From Flavobacteriaceae bacterium (GTDB lineage: Bacteria; Bacteroidota; Bacteroidia; Flavobacteriales; Flavobacteriaceae): a DNA stretch of 64,000 nt. Shown piece by piece: positions 35,486 to 44,331 of the stretch; within the stretch, counting starts at the first letter, position 1; the number at the start of each line of letters is the position of its first letter. The notes beneath the pieces were generated by a model that was not told the origin of the DNA, did no database searches, and saw only the letters and a list, made by a program, of their open reading frames with translations. A program made the translations under genes and the position numbers. The stretch spans positions 372,001 to 436,000 of the forward strand of contig JADGEL010000002.1 of assembly GCA_016744415.1 (NCBI GenBank), read 5' to 3'.

Positions 35486-36442
35486 TTAAGTTCTCTTTAC
35501 TCCTTTAGGTAATTTAATTGAGCCGTTATGTGTATTTACTTTTACACGAGCATCTTTAGGTATTTTGATGGTGATTTTCTTTTTCATCTTCATGCTCTTT
35601 TCTAGCTTAACCTCTATTTCTTTTTCTAGCTTCTCCATCTTTTTTTCTTGTGCTTTTAATTTTGGTTCAATATTTTTTTCAAAATCTTTTTCCCATTTAG
35701 CCATTTTCTCTTCATGTTTCTTCAGTTGAGGCTCTATGTTCTTTTCAAAATCTTCTGCCCATTTCTCCATCTCTTTCTCATATTTCTCCATTTGAGGTTC
35801 ATACTTCTCTTCGAATTCTTTTTCCCACTTCTCCATCTCAGCCTCATACTTTTCCATTTGAGGTTCAAATTTTTCTTCAAACTCTTTTGCCCAAGCTTCT
35901 TGCTTTGCTTCGAATTCTTCTAAATATTTCTCTTTATCTTTTTCATATGCTTTTTGATTCCATTCAATTTTATTCAAATGGCCCATCACAATTTTTGGCA
36001 TCTGCGGTTGTGCTGGTAAATTTACTGAATCAAAATTAAAACCATAGGCAATTACAGGTTCAAAATCAAAATCTATATCTGGAAAATCAAAGTCCATATC
36101 TGGCATGTCAAAATCAAAATTACCGGCTAAAGCATAATGAAAATCTGATCTTGAATTGATAACAACTTTCGTTGAGTTACCCAAAGCCTCTACATTCCAG
36201 CCATCAAAAATTTCTTTTGATTCCTCTACTGTTACTCCATCGATTGATAAAACAGTTTCTACCAATACCTGATTTTTGTTCCAATGCTCTACAGTAATAT
36301 CGCTGTCATGTGCATTTATTTCTACAATTACATCCTTTTTAACATTGAAAGATTCTGATGATTTTTGTGTCTTGACTTGTGCAAATACTACTGATACACT
36401 CAATAGTAATACACCTAATAAATTATGCTTTATTGTTTTCAT
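35486..36442 (-). CDS. Exported protein with 22-residue coiled-coil repeats, ECF operon
   Basis: 318 aa. The signal peptide ends SVVFAQ, then a beta-rich region (about 20-100, NVKKDVIVEINAHDSDITVEHW) resembles DUF4097 adhesin-like domains. A charged helical region follows with four tandem 22-residue repeats (residues 182-269, type EKWEKEFEEKYEPQMEKYEKEM minus its last residues), and a short beta tail, KIPKDARVKVNTHNGSIKLP. The repeat of 2 x 11 residues suggests a hendecad coiled coil. It overlaps the anti-sigma-like gene by 20 bases, so it is cotranscribed with the sigma factor and may be its target or sensor. Function unknown. Confidence 0.75.
   Translation of the reverse strand: MKTIKHNLLGVLLLSVSVVFAQVKTQKSSESFNVKKDVIVEINAHDSDITVEHWNKNQVLVETVLSIDGVTVEESKEIFDGWNVEALGNSTKVVINSRSDFHYALAGNFDFDMPDMDFDFPDIDFDFEPVIAYGFNFDSVNLPAQPQMPKIVMGHLNKIEWNQKAYEKDKEKYLEEFEAKQEAWAKEFEEKFEPQMEKYEAEMEKWEKEFEEKYEPQMEKYEKEMEKWAEDFEKNIEPQLKKHEEKMAKWEKDFEKNIEPKLKAQEKKMEKLEKEIEVKLEKSMKMKKKITIKIPKDARVKVNTHNGSIKLPKGVKRT
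35636..35899 (-). repeat. Four tandem 66-bp coding repeats
   Basis: Inside the coiled-coil gene, four consecutive 22-codon units share W/F, EEK-EPQM and K-EEM positions; units 1-2 and units 3-4 are most alike, indicating stepwise duplication. Confidence 0.8.
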
Positions 36443-36974
36443 TTTGTTGCTTGTTTAAATTGTCTGTTTTCTTTAATTGTGCCTTTAATTGATACATTAA
36501 TTTCAATCTCATTTGTAAGTTTTCTATTAATGCATTGATTGTTTCTTCTGAAATTTCTTCTTCAGAATCAATCTTTGCAATAGAACTCTCATAAGATTCT
36601 TGTAATGCTCCCATCTCAATAAAATACCCTTCTAATAGCGTCCTATTATCATTTGTTATTTTAATTTTTGAGAACTGATAATTAATATGTGATAAATAAT
36701 AATCTTCCACTTTTTTAAGGTCCGGAGAAATATCTGCCATAGAACTGATTCCATTACCAGTAATATCTCCGTTAGAAAAATAATTAAAACCTGTTATACT
36801 TAAACTTACAATGATTGCAATTGACGCCGCAATCTTCATCCAAGAAAAAGAAGGTTTTTGTTTTAGAAACTCCTCTTCCAAACGATCTTCAAATCTACTA
36901 TTATGATCTTTAGGCAGTTCTCTTGAAACCATTTCTGGTGCTTCATCAAATAATTTTTTAATATCCTGTCCCAT
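36423..36974 (-). CDS. Anti-sigma-factor-like membrane protein
   Basis: 183 aa. A cytoplasmic N-terminus (MGQDIKKLFDEAPEMVSREL) is followed by a single membrane segment (residues about 46-66, MKIAASIAIIVSLSITGFNYF) and a helical periplasmic C-terminus. It overlaps the ECF sigma gene by 17 bases and the repeat-protein gene by 20 bases. The position and single-pass topology are those of an anti-sigma factor, although the zinc-binding HxxxCxxC motif is absent. The role is inferred from context. Confidence 0.65.
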   Translation of the reverse strand: MGQDIKKLFDEAPEMVSRELPKDHNSRFEDRLEEEFLKQKPSFSWMKIAASIAIIVSLSITGFNYFSNGDITGNGISSMADISPDLKKVEDYYLSHINYQFSKIKITNDNRTLLEGYFIEMGALQESYESSIAKIDSEEEISEETINALIENLQMRLKLMYQLKAQLKKTDNLNKQQNENNKA

Positions 36975-37506
36975 TACTAGTTTGTTTTAACAATTCTTTT
37001 AATTTCTTTTTACCCCTTAATAACTGAGTTCTTGAATTCACTTCCGAAATTTCTAATATTGATGAAATCTCTTTGTGATCGTAACCTTCGATCAAAAATA
37101 ACGAGAGTACCAATTCATATTTTTGAGGTAATTGAGAAATTGCTAATTTTACTTCTTCAATAGAAACTTGACCTTCAACTTCCCAATTATCATCACTAAC
37201 CACATTCAAATAGTTTTCATCTACATCAGTAAATTTTAATTTTGCTGACTTTAATAAATCAATACTTGTGTGAATTACTATCTTTTTTAACCATGCACCA
37301 AACGTTACTTCACCTTTATAAGAATCAATTTTTTTAAATGCCTTTATAAAAGCTTCTTGCATCGCATCCTCAGCATCCTGAGAATTTTTCATAAACCGGA
37401 ATGCAACATTATACATTGCATCACAATATTGATTATACAATTTCAATTGTGCTCTACGGTCGTGCTTTTTGCACTGTTCTATAATTCCTAAATGGTGAAT
37501 TTTCAC
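36958..37506 (-). CDS. ECF RNA polymerase sigma factor
   Basis: 182 aa sigma-70 family protein. Region 2 (about 25-95) has YNVAFRFMKNSQDAEDAMQEAF and region 4 (about 120-175) has LPQKYELVLSLFLIEGYDHKEI with NSRTQLLRGKKKLKELL. It is the first gene of a three-gene overlapping operon with an anti-sigma-like protein and the coiled-coil repeat protein. The ATG at 37506 gives MKIHHLGIIEQCKKHDRRA, a typical start for this group. Confidence 0.92.
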   Translation of the reverse strand: MKIHHLGIIEQCKKHDRRAQLKLYNQYCDAMYNVAFRFMKNSQDAEDAMQEAFIKAFKKIDSYKGEVTFGAWLKKIVIHTSIDLLKSAKLKFTDVDENYLNVVSDDNWEVEGQVSIEEVKLAISQLPQKYELVLSLFLIEGYDHKEISSILEISEVNSRTQLLRGKKKLKELLKQTSNGTGY

Positions 37507-37743
37507 TTTGCGCTTAATCAGTTAGTGTTTCATTATTAAAGACGATACATTTATCGTGATGTTGCAAATTAGTGAGATTTTTTAAAAATTATTTTTTTTA
37601 AGAAATCTTATTCGTTGGTTTTCGCCTTTCTTGTAAAAAGTATTTTTGACTTGTAGCGCTTATATTTTAAGGTTAGATGTTAGAGAAAATAACATAATAG
37701 TTATGTTCTTGCACAGATGTTAGTATGAACGGTAATAAAACTA

Positions 37744-37751
37744 TACATTTG
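37744..37751 (+). promoter_or_regulatory. -7 element of the cold-shock gene promoter
   Basis: TACATTTG matches TAnnTTTG, 23 bases before the ATG. A clear -33 TTG is not seen at the consensus distance. Confidence 0.45.
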
Positions 37752-37774
37752 CATTTAATTTATAACTTATTACC

Positions 37775-37966
37775 ATGGGTAACGGAACAGTAAAATTTTT
37801 CAATAATTCAAAGGGATTTGGATTCATCACTCCAGATGAGGGTGACAAAGACGTATTTGTACATGTAAATGGCCTAATTGATGAAATCAATGAAGGAGAC
37901 AAAGTAAGCTACGATGTAGAAGAAGGTCCAAAAGGATTGAATGCAGTAAATGTGAAAGTAATTTAA
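37775..37966 (+). CDS. Cold-shock protein (CspA family)
   Basis: 63 aa, a single cold-shock/OB-fold domain, slightly short for the family. RNP1 is SKGFGFITP and RNP2 is KDVFVHVNGL. It binds single-stranded RNA and DNA as an RNA chaperone. It is transcribed alone: a -7 element lies at 37744 and a terminator at 37995. Confidence 0.95.
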   Translation: MGNGTVKFFNNSKGFGFITPDEGDKDVFVHVNGLIDEINEGDKVSYDVEEGPKGLNAVNVKVI

Positions 37967-37994
37967 TAGATTACTTTTCAACTTATTTTTAAAG

Positions 37995-38026
37995 AAAAAG
38001 CTTGTCATTATTGGCAGGCTTTTTTT
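37995..38026 (+). terminator. Terminator of the cold-shock gene
   Basis: GCTTGTC (38000-38006) pairs with GGCAGGC (38013-38019) through two G-U pairs, flanked by A5 and T8 tracts, 33 bases after the stop. The remaining gap to 38265 shows no further recognisable feature. Confidence 0.8.
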
Positions 38027-38265
38027 ATTTGTAACATTATTAAACAAAATGTATTTAAAAAATAAGGCGTTGATTGATAAATAAAATTCAGCGTCTTTAA
38101 TAAGTACTTCTCTAACGTGGCTATCATTAGAAAAAATACTTCTAACACAAATGCTATTAACTGTTTGGTTTAGATATTGTCTTTCTTCTTTTATCTCATT
38201 TTTTTTCTTGTAACAAAATTGTATCTTGGTCGTTTAACTTTTAACAACCTAATTCAACTTTATAA

Positions 38266-39168
38266 TTGGAAACAATCTTATCACTTAAAAATCTCGATAA
38301 AAAATACGGTAAAGTACATGCTGTAAATAACTTATCGTTCGAAATTAAAAAAGGAAATGTTTACGGAATTCTAGGACCAAATGGAAGTGGTAAATCTACC
38401 ACACTCGGAATCATTCTCAATGTAGTTAACAAAACTTCAGGTGAATTTAGTTGGTTCAACGGAGCTTTATCTACGCACGAAGCATTAAAAAAAGTAGGTG
38501 CCATTATTGAGCGTCCAAACTTTTATCCATATATGACTGCTATCCAAAATTTAAAATTGGTATGTAAAATTAAAGGGGTAAGTGAAGCAAATATAAATGA
38601 TAAATTAAAAGTTGTAAATCTATTTAAACGTAGAGATCATAAATTCAAAACCTATTCTTTAGGGATGAAACAGCGGTTAGCAATTGCCTCTGCCTTGTTA
38701 AACAATCCTGAGATTTTAATTTTAGACGAACCTACTAATGGATTAGATCCACAGGGGATTCATGAGATTAGACAAATCATAAAAACAATTGCTGCGAATG
38801 GAACAACCATTTTATTGGCATCACATTTATTAGACGAAGTTGAAAAAGTCTGCTCGCATGTTGTAGTGATTAGAGAAGGTGTAAAGTTATATGAAGGTAG
38901 AACTGATGAAATAACATCATCGCACGGATTTATAGATTTAAATACCGAAAATAAAAATGATGATTTATTAAAAATTTTAGAAACATTTGACGGAATTGAT
39001 TCTGTAAAAACAGAAAATGACGGTATGCTGATTGCAACCTTAAGTAGGAATGTAACTGCAAGCGAAATGAATCAATTCCTTTTTGATAAAGGTATTGTTA
39101 TTTCGCATTTAGTAAAACGCAAACCGAGTCTAGAACAACAATTCTTAACACTAACTAACGACAAATAA
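38266..39168 (+). CDS. ABC transporter ATP-binding protein (BcrA-like)
   Basis: 300 aa. It has Walker A GPNGSGKST, the signature YSLGMKQRLAIA, Walker B ILILDEPTNGLD and the switch histidine in LLASHLLDEV, plus a roughly 85-residue C-terminal extension found in drug/bacteriocin exporters. The start is a TTG at 38266, giving METILSLKNLDKKYG; no ATG lies at a suitable position. It is 2 bases upstream of its permease gene. Confidence 0.92.
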   Translation: METILSLKNLDKKYGKVHAVNNLSFEIKKGNVYGILGPNGSGKSTTLGIILNVVNKTSGEFSWFNGALSTHEALKKVGAIIERPNFYPYMTAIQNLKLVCKIKGVSEANINDKLKVVNLFKRRDHKFKTYSLGMKQRLAIASALLNNPEILILDEPTNGLDPQGIHEIRQIIKTIAANGTTILLASHLLDEVEKVCSHVVVIREGVKLYEGRTDEITSSHGFIDLNTENKNDDLLKILETFDGIDSVKTENDGMLIATLSRNVTASEMNQFLFDKGIVISHLVKRKPSLEQQFLTLTNDK

Positions 39169-39170
39169 TC

Positions 39171-40010
39171 ATGTTTAGATTACTAAATATAGAATTCCAT
39201 AAATTAAAATACAATACTGCTAGTAAAGTATTAACGCTCATCTACTTTTTATTATTAACCTCAACGGCTTTAATTGCCATGATTAAATTTGATTTTGCAG
39301 GTGAAAGCTTTCATTTAGCAGATATGGGGATATTTAATTTCCCTTATATCTGGCATCTTAACACTTATTTATCGGCAACAATAAAATTCTTTTTGCTAAT
39401 GGTAATTGTATCCATGATGTCAAATGAATACAGCAACAAAACCTTAAAACAAAATTTAATTGATGGACTCAGCAAGAAAGAATTTATCCTTTCAAAATTT
39501 TATACAGTTATAGTTTTTTCTTTAATTTCAACTCTCTTTGTTTTTATTGTTTCATTACTTTTAGGGTATATTTATTCTGATTTTAACGAACTCTCTATTG
39601 TCTTTACAGATTTAGATTTTCTACTCGCATTCTTCGTAAAATTAGTTGGATTTTTCTCTTTTGGGTTGTTTATGGGAATCTTAGTAAAAAGATCTGCATT
39701 TGCAGTTGGTGGTATAATCGTTTGGTTTGCTATTGAAGGAATTACACATTTAATTTTAGCTTGGAAATTTAGAGGAACTGATTCAAATATTATTGAGAAT
39801 ATTATGCAATTCTTTCCGCTTGAAGCAATGAGTAATTTAATTAAGCAACCTTGGACTAGATTTTCAGCTGTTAAGTCTATTGCAAACCAAATTGGAGAAG
39901 ATCTTAGCTATAATTATTTTGTTCAACCAAAAGACATCCTAATCGTTTCTATATGGACATTCATATTTATATATTTTTCTTATAAATTATTAAAACGCAG
40001 AGATTTATAA
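39171..40010 (+). CDS. ABC-2 type permease
   Basis: 279 aa with six hydrophobic segments (FLLMVIVSMMSNEYSNKTLKQ after the second, typical of ABC-2 exporters with NEYSxxTLKQNL). It pairs with the ATPase just upstream. The exported substrate is unknown; antimicrobial peptides or lipids are typical for this group. Confidence 0.88.
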   Translation: MFRLLNIEFHKLKYNTASKVLTLIYFLLLTSTALIAMIKFDFAGESFHLADMGIFNFPYIWHLNTYLSATIKFFLLMVIVSMMSNEYSNKTLKQNLIDGLSKKEFILSKFYTVIVFSLISTLFVFIVSLLLGYIYSDFNELSIVFTDLDFLLAFFVKLVGFFSFGLFMGILVKRSAFAVGGIIVWFAIEGITHLILAWKFRGTDSNIIENIMQFFPLEAMSNLIKQPWTRFSAVKSIANQIGEDLSYNYFVQPKDILIVSIWTFIFIYFSYKLLKRRDL

Positions 40011-40022
40011 ACTGTTAAAATA

Positions 40023-40054
40023 TTGCTAAATACAATAGGGTTTTCATATATTTG
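40023..40054 (+). promoter_or_regulatory. Promoter of the first large T9SS gene
   Basis: TTG (40023-40025), a 21-base gap and TATATTTG (40047-40054), 20 bases before the ATG at 40075, fit the Bacteroidota consensus. Confidence 0.6.
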
Positions 40055-40074
40055 ATTTCTATTTTTTTTAGCAC

Positions 40075-43000
40075 ATGAAAAACCTATTATATCTCCTTGT
40101 TTTTTTATTTTCAATTACATCTTTTGCCCAAGGCGAAGCCAATGTTTGGTACTTTGGTCACAATGCAGGATTGGATTTTAACGCCATCCCTCCTGCAGCT
40201 TTAACTGATGGTCAGATAGACACATTTGAAGGTTGTTCTTCATTCTCAGACCCAAGTGGTAATTTGCTTTTTTATTCTGATGGTACAACTGTATGGAATA
40301 CAAACCATGTACCAATGCCAAATGGTACAGGTTTATTTGGAGATTCATCTAGCTCGCAATCTGCTATGATTATTCCTAAACCAGGGAGTACAACCATCTA
40401 TTATATTTTTACGGTGGATGCTCCTTCAAGCCAAGCACCTTATTCTGGTTTTAATTATTACGAACTAGATATGACTCTTGATGGCGGATTGGGAGATATT
40501 TCTGGAGGCCCATTTGATTTAAATGGTAGTAAAAACACTCAGTTTTGGTCAGAAAAAGTTGCCGCTGTAAAAGGGAAAGATTGTGAAGAATTTTGGGTAG
40601 TTTCATATATTTATGATCCTGTAACACCTCCTGGTCTACCAGAATTCTTTGCTTATAAAGTAACTGCTACAGGAGTATCAACTACACCGGTTAGATCAAC
40701 TATCTCTTATGCTAGTAGCGATTTTAGAGGATACTTAAAAATCTCTCCAGACGGCTCAAAAATTGGAATTGCTCATATGCAAGTTGGTGGTTTTTTAGTT
40801 TATGATTTTGATGATGCTACTGGTATGGTTTCTAATGAATTGAATTTACAAATGCCCAACATTTCAGGTGTCAGCAGCTCATTGCAACCAAACCAACCGT
40901 ATGGAGTTGAATTTTCTCCAAACAGTGAAAAAGTATATGTTCATGCCTCCAATGGTGGCCCATTTGGTGACAGCTCTGTTGGGGCACATTATTCATCTCT
41001 TATACAATTTGATGTTAGTTTGCCTACAAATGCAGATATTATAAATTCTAGACAAATTGTAGATGCACGAAACATGTATAGAGGTGCTTTACAATTAGGT
41101 CCCGACCATAAAATTTACCGTTCTATCTCTCAATCCTATCAAGTAGGGACTCCATTTCTTGGCGTAATAGAAAGCCCAAATGAAGCTGGTACTGCAGCTA
41201 ATTACCAGCACAATGCTGTGAGTTTAAACGGACAAGATTCATCACAAGGCTTGCCTCCATTTATTGCTTCTATTTTTTCATCAATCTTATTAACTGCTGA
41301 TGATGGTATGGGCAACACAACTGTTATAAACGATCAGGTTTTTGATATGTGTACTGGAGACAATCTTAATATTACTCCAGAAGTATTAACGGGTTCTATT
41401 GCTTATAAATGGTATTTAGACAGCAATCCTATTCCCTTTTCCACAACACCAAATTTATTATTCACAAATGTTACTCCTGCAGATAATGGCGTGTATAAAT
41501 TAGTTGCAGAGCATACAGATACTTGTGGGAATTCAAATACTTTAGAAGGCGAATTTACAATTTCTGTGAGTGATTATTCAATAGCAAACCCTGCCCAAAA
41601 CTTGATTGTTTGTGATGATGATAATGATGGCACTTATCTTTTTGATTTAACCCAAAATGATGCTGTAATTATAGACACGCAAGCCGGAATGGAAGTCCTA
41701 TATTTTGATTCTCAAGTAAATGCTGATGACAATACAAGTCCTCTTTCTAGCCCTTACAATAGTGGCAATGCAACTATTTATGCGAGAATTCATCCAATAG
41801 GAAATAACAATTGTTACGACACTACATCTTTTGATCTAGAATTATATGACTCCGCTTTCCCAACAGATGTAACAACAATGACTCCACTAGAATTGTGTGA
41901 CGACACATCTATCGGAACTTTAAATGACGGACTTGCAATTACAGATATAACTGCAAAAGAAACTGAGATTTTAAACGGGCAATCTGCAGCAGGCTTTACA
42001 ATAACCTATTTTACTGATGCAGGATTTTTGAATCAAATTACAACACCAAATACATTTGACAATACAGGTTTTGCAGGTGGACTTACAGTTCATGTGCAAA
42101 TGACTAATAATTTAAATGCTACTTGTTTCGCAACTACTGCCTTTGATTTAATTATTTATGAGCAACCTGTGGCAAACATTGCTCCAACTATGATTCTATG
42201 TGATGATGACAATAATGGCACGATGCCTTTTGTATTGACAGACCAAGATAGTTTTATCAATACAGTAACTGGAATGTCTATTACTTATCACCCAACTCAA
42301 GCTGATGCGGACACTAGCTCAACGTCCAATGCTATTTCCAGCCCTTTTGAAAGTGGTAATGCCACCATTTATGCAAGAGTAGAAAACGATTTAAGCCCAA
42401 CTTCTTGTTATGACACTTCTTCATTTGATATTGAAGTGTATGAGTCTGCTTTCCCTTTAGATGCTGCAAATATTTCTCCAATAGAGAATTGTGATAACAC
42501 TTCTGTTGGTACAGATACCGATGGATTCATTTTGTTTGATTTAACTCAAAACGAAACTGATATTTTAAATGGACAATCTGCTACAGATTTTACCCTAACC
42601 TATTTTACTGATGCCGGATATTCTATACCTATTTCAACACCTTCTAATTCATTTCAAAATACAATTATTGGCGGTCAAACTATTTATGTGCGTATGACCA
42701 ATAATTTAGAAAGTTCTTGTTATGCTGACACTGAATTTGAAATTGAAGTTTTTGAATTACCTACAATATTAGATAGCTATTTATTTAAGAATTGTGATGA
42801 AGATGGAACACCTGATGGGTTTACAGATTACAACTTAGATGAAGCAAATGAGTTTATTACATTAGGCAACACTTCACTTAGTGTAACTTACTATCTCTCT
42901 TTTGCAAATGCTGATACAGGTACAAGCCCTATATCACCGTCGCCATTTAATAACGCAACACAAAATATAGTATATGCTAGAATTGAGACTACAGATGGTT

Positions 43001-44106
43001 GTCATCGCGTATCAACTATTACTTTACAAGTTTCTACCACTTCTTTCCCTGTTGGTTATAACAAAATATTAAGTTCTTGTGATGATGACGAAACTATTGA
43101 TGGCTTACATCTTTTTGATTTGTCATTGGCATCACCAGATTTAGTTGCTCAGTTTCCAACTGGTCAAAACCTAACAGTACATTACTATAGAACTTTAACA
43201 GATGCCCAATTAGAAATAGATGAAATTGTTTCTCAAACAGATTATATGAGCGAAAATCCTTTTTCACAAATTATTTATGTTCGTGTTGAGAGTGGAGATA
43301 ATGGAGACTGTTTTGGATTAGGAGGAAATTTAACTTTGGTGGTTAACCCAAGACCAGAATTTGAAGTCGATCCCGAAGCAATTGTTTGTTTAAACCTACC
43401 TCCTATCACTTTAGAAACCTATAACCCAGATGATGTTTATACTTATGAATGGACTGATGAAAATGGTGTTGTTATTAGTAGCAATCCAACTGCACAAGTT
43501 TCTGAAGGTGGAACTTATACTGTAATTGCAACTTCAACTGATGGTAATAATTGTGAATCATTTCCGCATGAAGTTGTAGTAAGTGAATCTATCATAGCTT
43601 CAATAGATGAGGATGATGTAACTATTACTGACGATTCTGACAACAATACAATCACCATCAATAATGATCTTAATAATCTTGGAATTGGAGATTATGAATT
43701 TGCCCTTGATGATATAAATGGCCCTTACCAAGACGATCCTTTCTTTGACAATGTAGCTCCAGGAATACACACAATCTTTGTACAAGACAAAAATAGTTGT
43801 GGCATTGCACAATTAATTGTGGCAGTTATTGGTTTTCCTAAATTCTTTACTCCTAATAATGATAGTGAAAATGATACATGGCAAGTTAAAGGGGTTAGTG
43901 ATGGGTTTTTCGTAAACTCTACAATCTATATTTTTGATCGCTTTGGTAAAATTGTTGCCAATGTCGATGCCACTGGTGATGGTTGGGACGGTTATTATAA
44001 TGGGAAAACATTACCATCAGATGATTATTGGTTTACAGCAGAACTTATTGACCAAAATGGTAACATCCGAAGCCGTAAAGGACATTTTAGTTTGATAAGA
44101 AGATAA
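40075..44106 (+). CDS. Large secreted protein, T9SS type B C-terminal domain, six CDD modules
   Basis: 1343 aa. Signal peptide 1-19 (ending TSFAQ); a WYFGHNAGLDFN... repeat-propeller-like domain (about 20-405); an Ig-like domain (about 410-500); six roughly 95-residue modules that each start with a CDDD/CDD aspartate cluster and end with a Cys-bearing strand (about 505-1110); a further Ig-like part; then the gliding-motility-associated CTD (from 1253, FPKFFTPNNDSENDTW to the C-terminal SLIRR). The CTD directs type IX secretion and surface attachment. The modules are arranged A-B-A-B-C-D; the next gene has only C-D. Role in adhesion or substrate binding is inferred. Confidence 0.85.
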   Translation: MKNLLYLLVFLFSITSFAQGEANVWYFGHNAGLDFNAIPPAALTDGQIDTFEGCSSFSDPSGNLLFYSDGTTVWNTNHVPMPNGTGLFGDSSSSQSAMIIPKPGSTTIYYIFTVDAPSSQAPYSGFNYYELDMTLDGGLGDISGGPFDLNGSKNTQFWSEKVAAVKGKDCEEFWVVSYIYDPVTPPGLPEFFAYKVTATGVSTTPVRSTISYASSDFRGYLKISPDGSKIGIAHMQVGGFLVYDFDDATGMVSNELNLQMPNISGVSSSLQPNQPYGVEFSPNSEKVYVHASNGGPFGDSSVGAHYSSLIQFDVSLPTNADIINSRQIVDARNMYRGALQLGPDHKIYRSISQSYQVGTPFLGVIESPNEAGTAANYQHNAVSLNGQDSSQGLPPFIASIFSSILLTADDGMGNTTVINDQVFDMCTGDNLNITPEVLTGSIAYKWYLDSNPIPFSTTPNLLFTNVTPADNGVYKLVAEHTDTCGNSNTLEGEFTISVSDYSIANPAQNLIVCDDDNDGTYLFDLTQNDAVIIDTQAGMEVLYFDSQVNADDNTSPLSSPYNSGNATIYARIHPIGNNNCYDTTSFDLELYDSAFPTDVTTMTPLELCDDTSIGTLNDGLAITDITAKETEILNGQSAAGFTITYFTDAGFLNQITTPNTFDNTGFAGGLTVHVQMTNNLNATCFATTAFDLIIYEQPVANIAPTMILCDDDNNGTMPFVLTDQDSFINTVTGMSITYHPTQADADTSSTSNAISSPFESGNATIYARVENDLSPTSCYDTSSFDIEVYESAFPLDAANISPIENCDNTSVGTDTDGFILFDLTQNETDILNGQSATDFTLTYFTDAGYSIPISTPSNSFQNTIIGGQTIYVRMTNNLESSCYADTEFEIEVFELPTILDSYLFKNCDEDGTPDGFTDYNLDEANEFITLGNTSLSVTYYLSFANADTGTSPISPSPFNNATQNIVYARIETTDGCHRVSTITLQVSTTSFPVGYNKILSSCDDDETIDGLHLFDLSLASPDLVAQFPTGQNLTVHYYRTLTDAQLEIDEIVSQTDYMSENPFSQIIYVRVESGDNGDCFGLGGNLTLVVNPRPEFEVDPEAIVCLNLPPITLETYNPDDVYTYEWTDENGVVISSNPTAQVSEGGTYTVIATSTDGNNCESFPHEVVVSESIIASIDEDDVTITDDSDNNTITINNDLNNLGIGDYEFALDDINGPYQDDPFFDNVAPGIHTIFVQDKNSCGIAQLIVAVIGFPKFFTPNNDSENDTWQVKGVSDGFFVNSTIYIFDRFGKIVANVDATGDGWDGYYNGKTLPSDDYWFTAELIDQNGNIRSRKGHFSLIRR
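41585..42757 (+). repeat. Tandem duplication of a two-module unit inside the T9SS gene
   Basis: Two consecutive units of about 580 bp (41585-42164 and 42165-42757) encode the same module order. Shared blocks include NGNATIYAR, CYDT-SFD and ETDILNGQSA/ETEILNGQSA with ITYFTDAG/LTYFTDAG. They account for the approximately 400-residue length difference to the paralogue at 44332. Confidence 0.8.
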
Positions 44107-44331
44107 GGTTTTGATCGTAGATTTCTTTTGTACTAATATTTCTATGTATCTTTTAATATTATCAAAACTACTTTGTGCAACAGGTTTGTAAATAATTAGG
44201 ACGCTCATTTATTTCATATCACAACGGAGTATTATAATTTTAAGTAATTAAAATAAACTAAGAATATTTTAACTTGATTCTTCGGTAAGAGAATTCTTTT
44301 ATTACGACATATTTAGTACCTTGCTTGTTTC

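Noticed and set aside
35714-35923. Open plus-strand frame opposite the coiled-coil repeats, rich in F and L
   Set aside because: It is the mirror of Glu/Lys-rich repeats read in antisense; no start context or family similarity.
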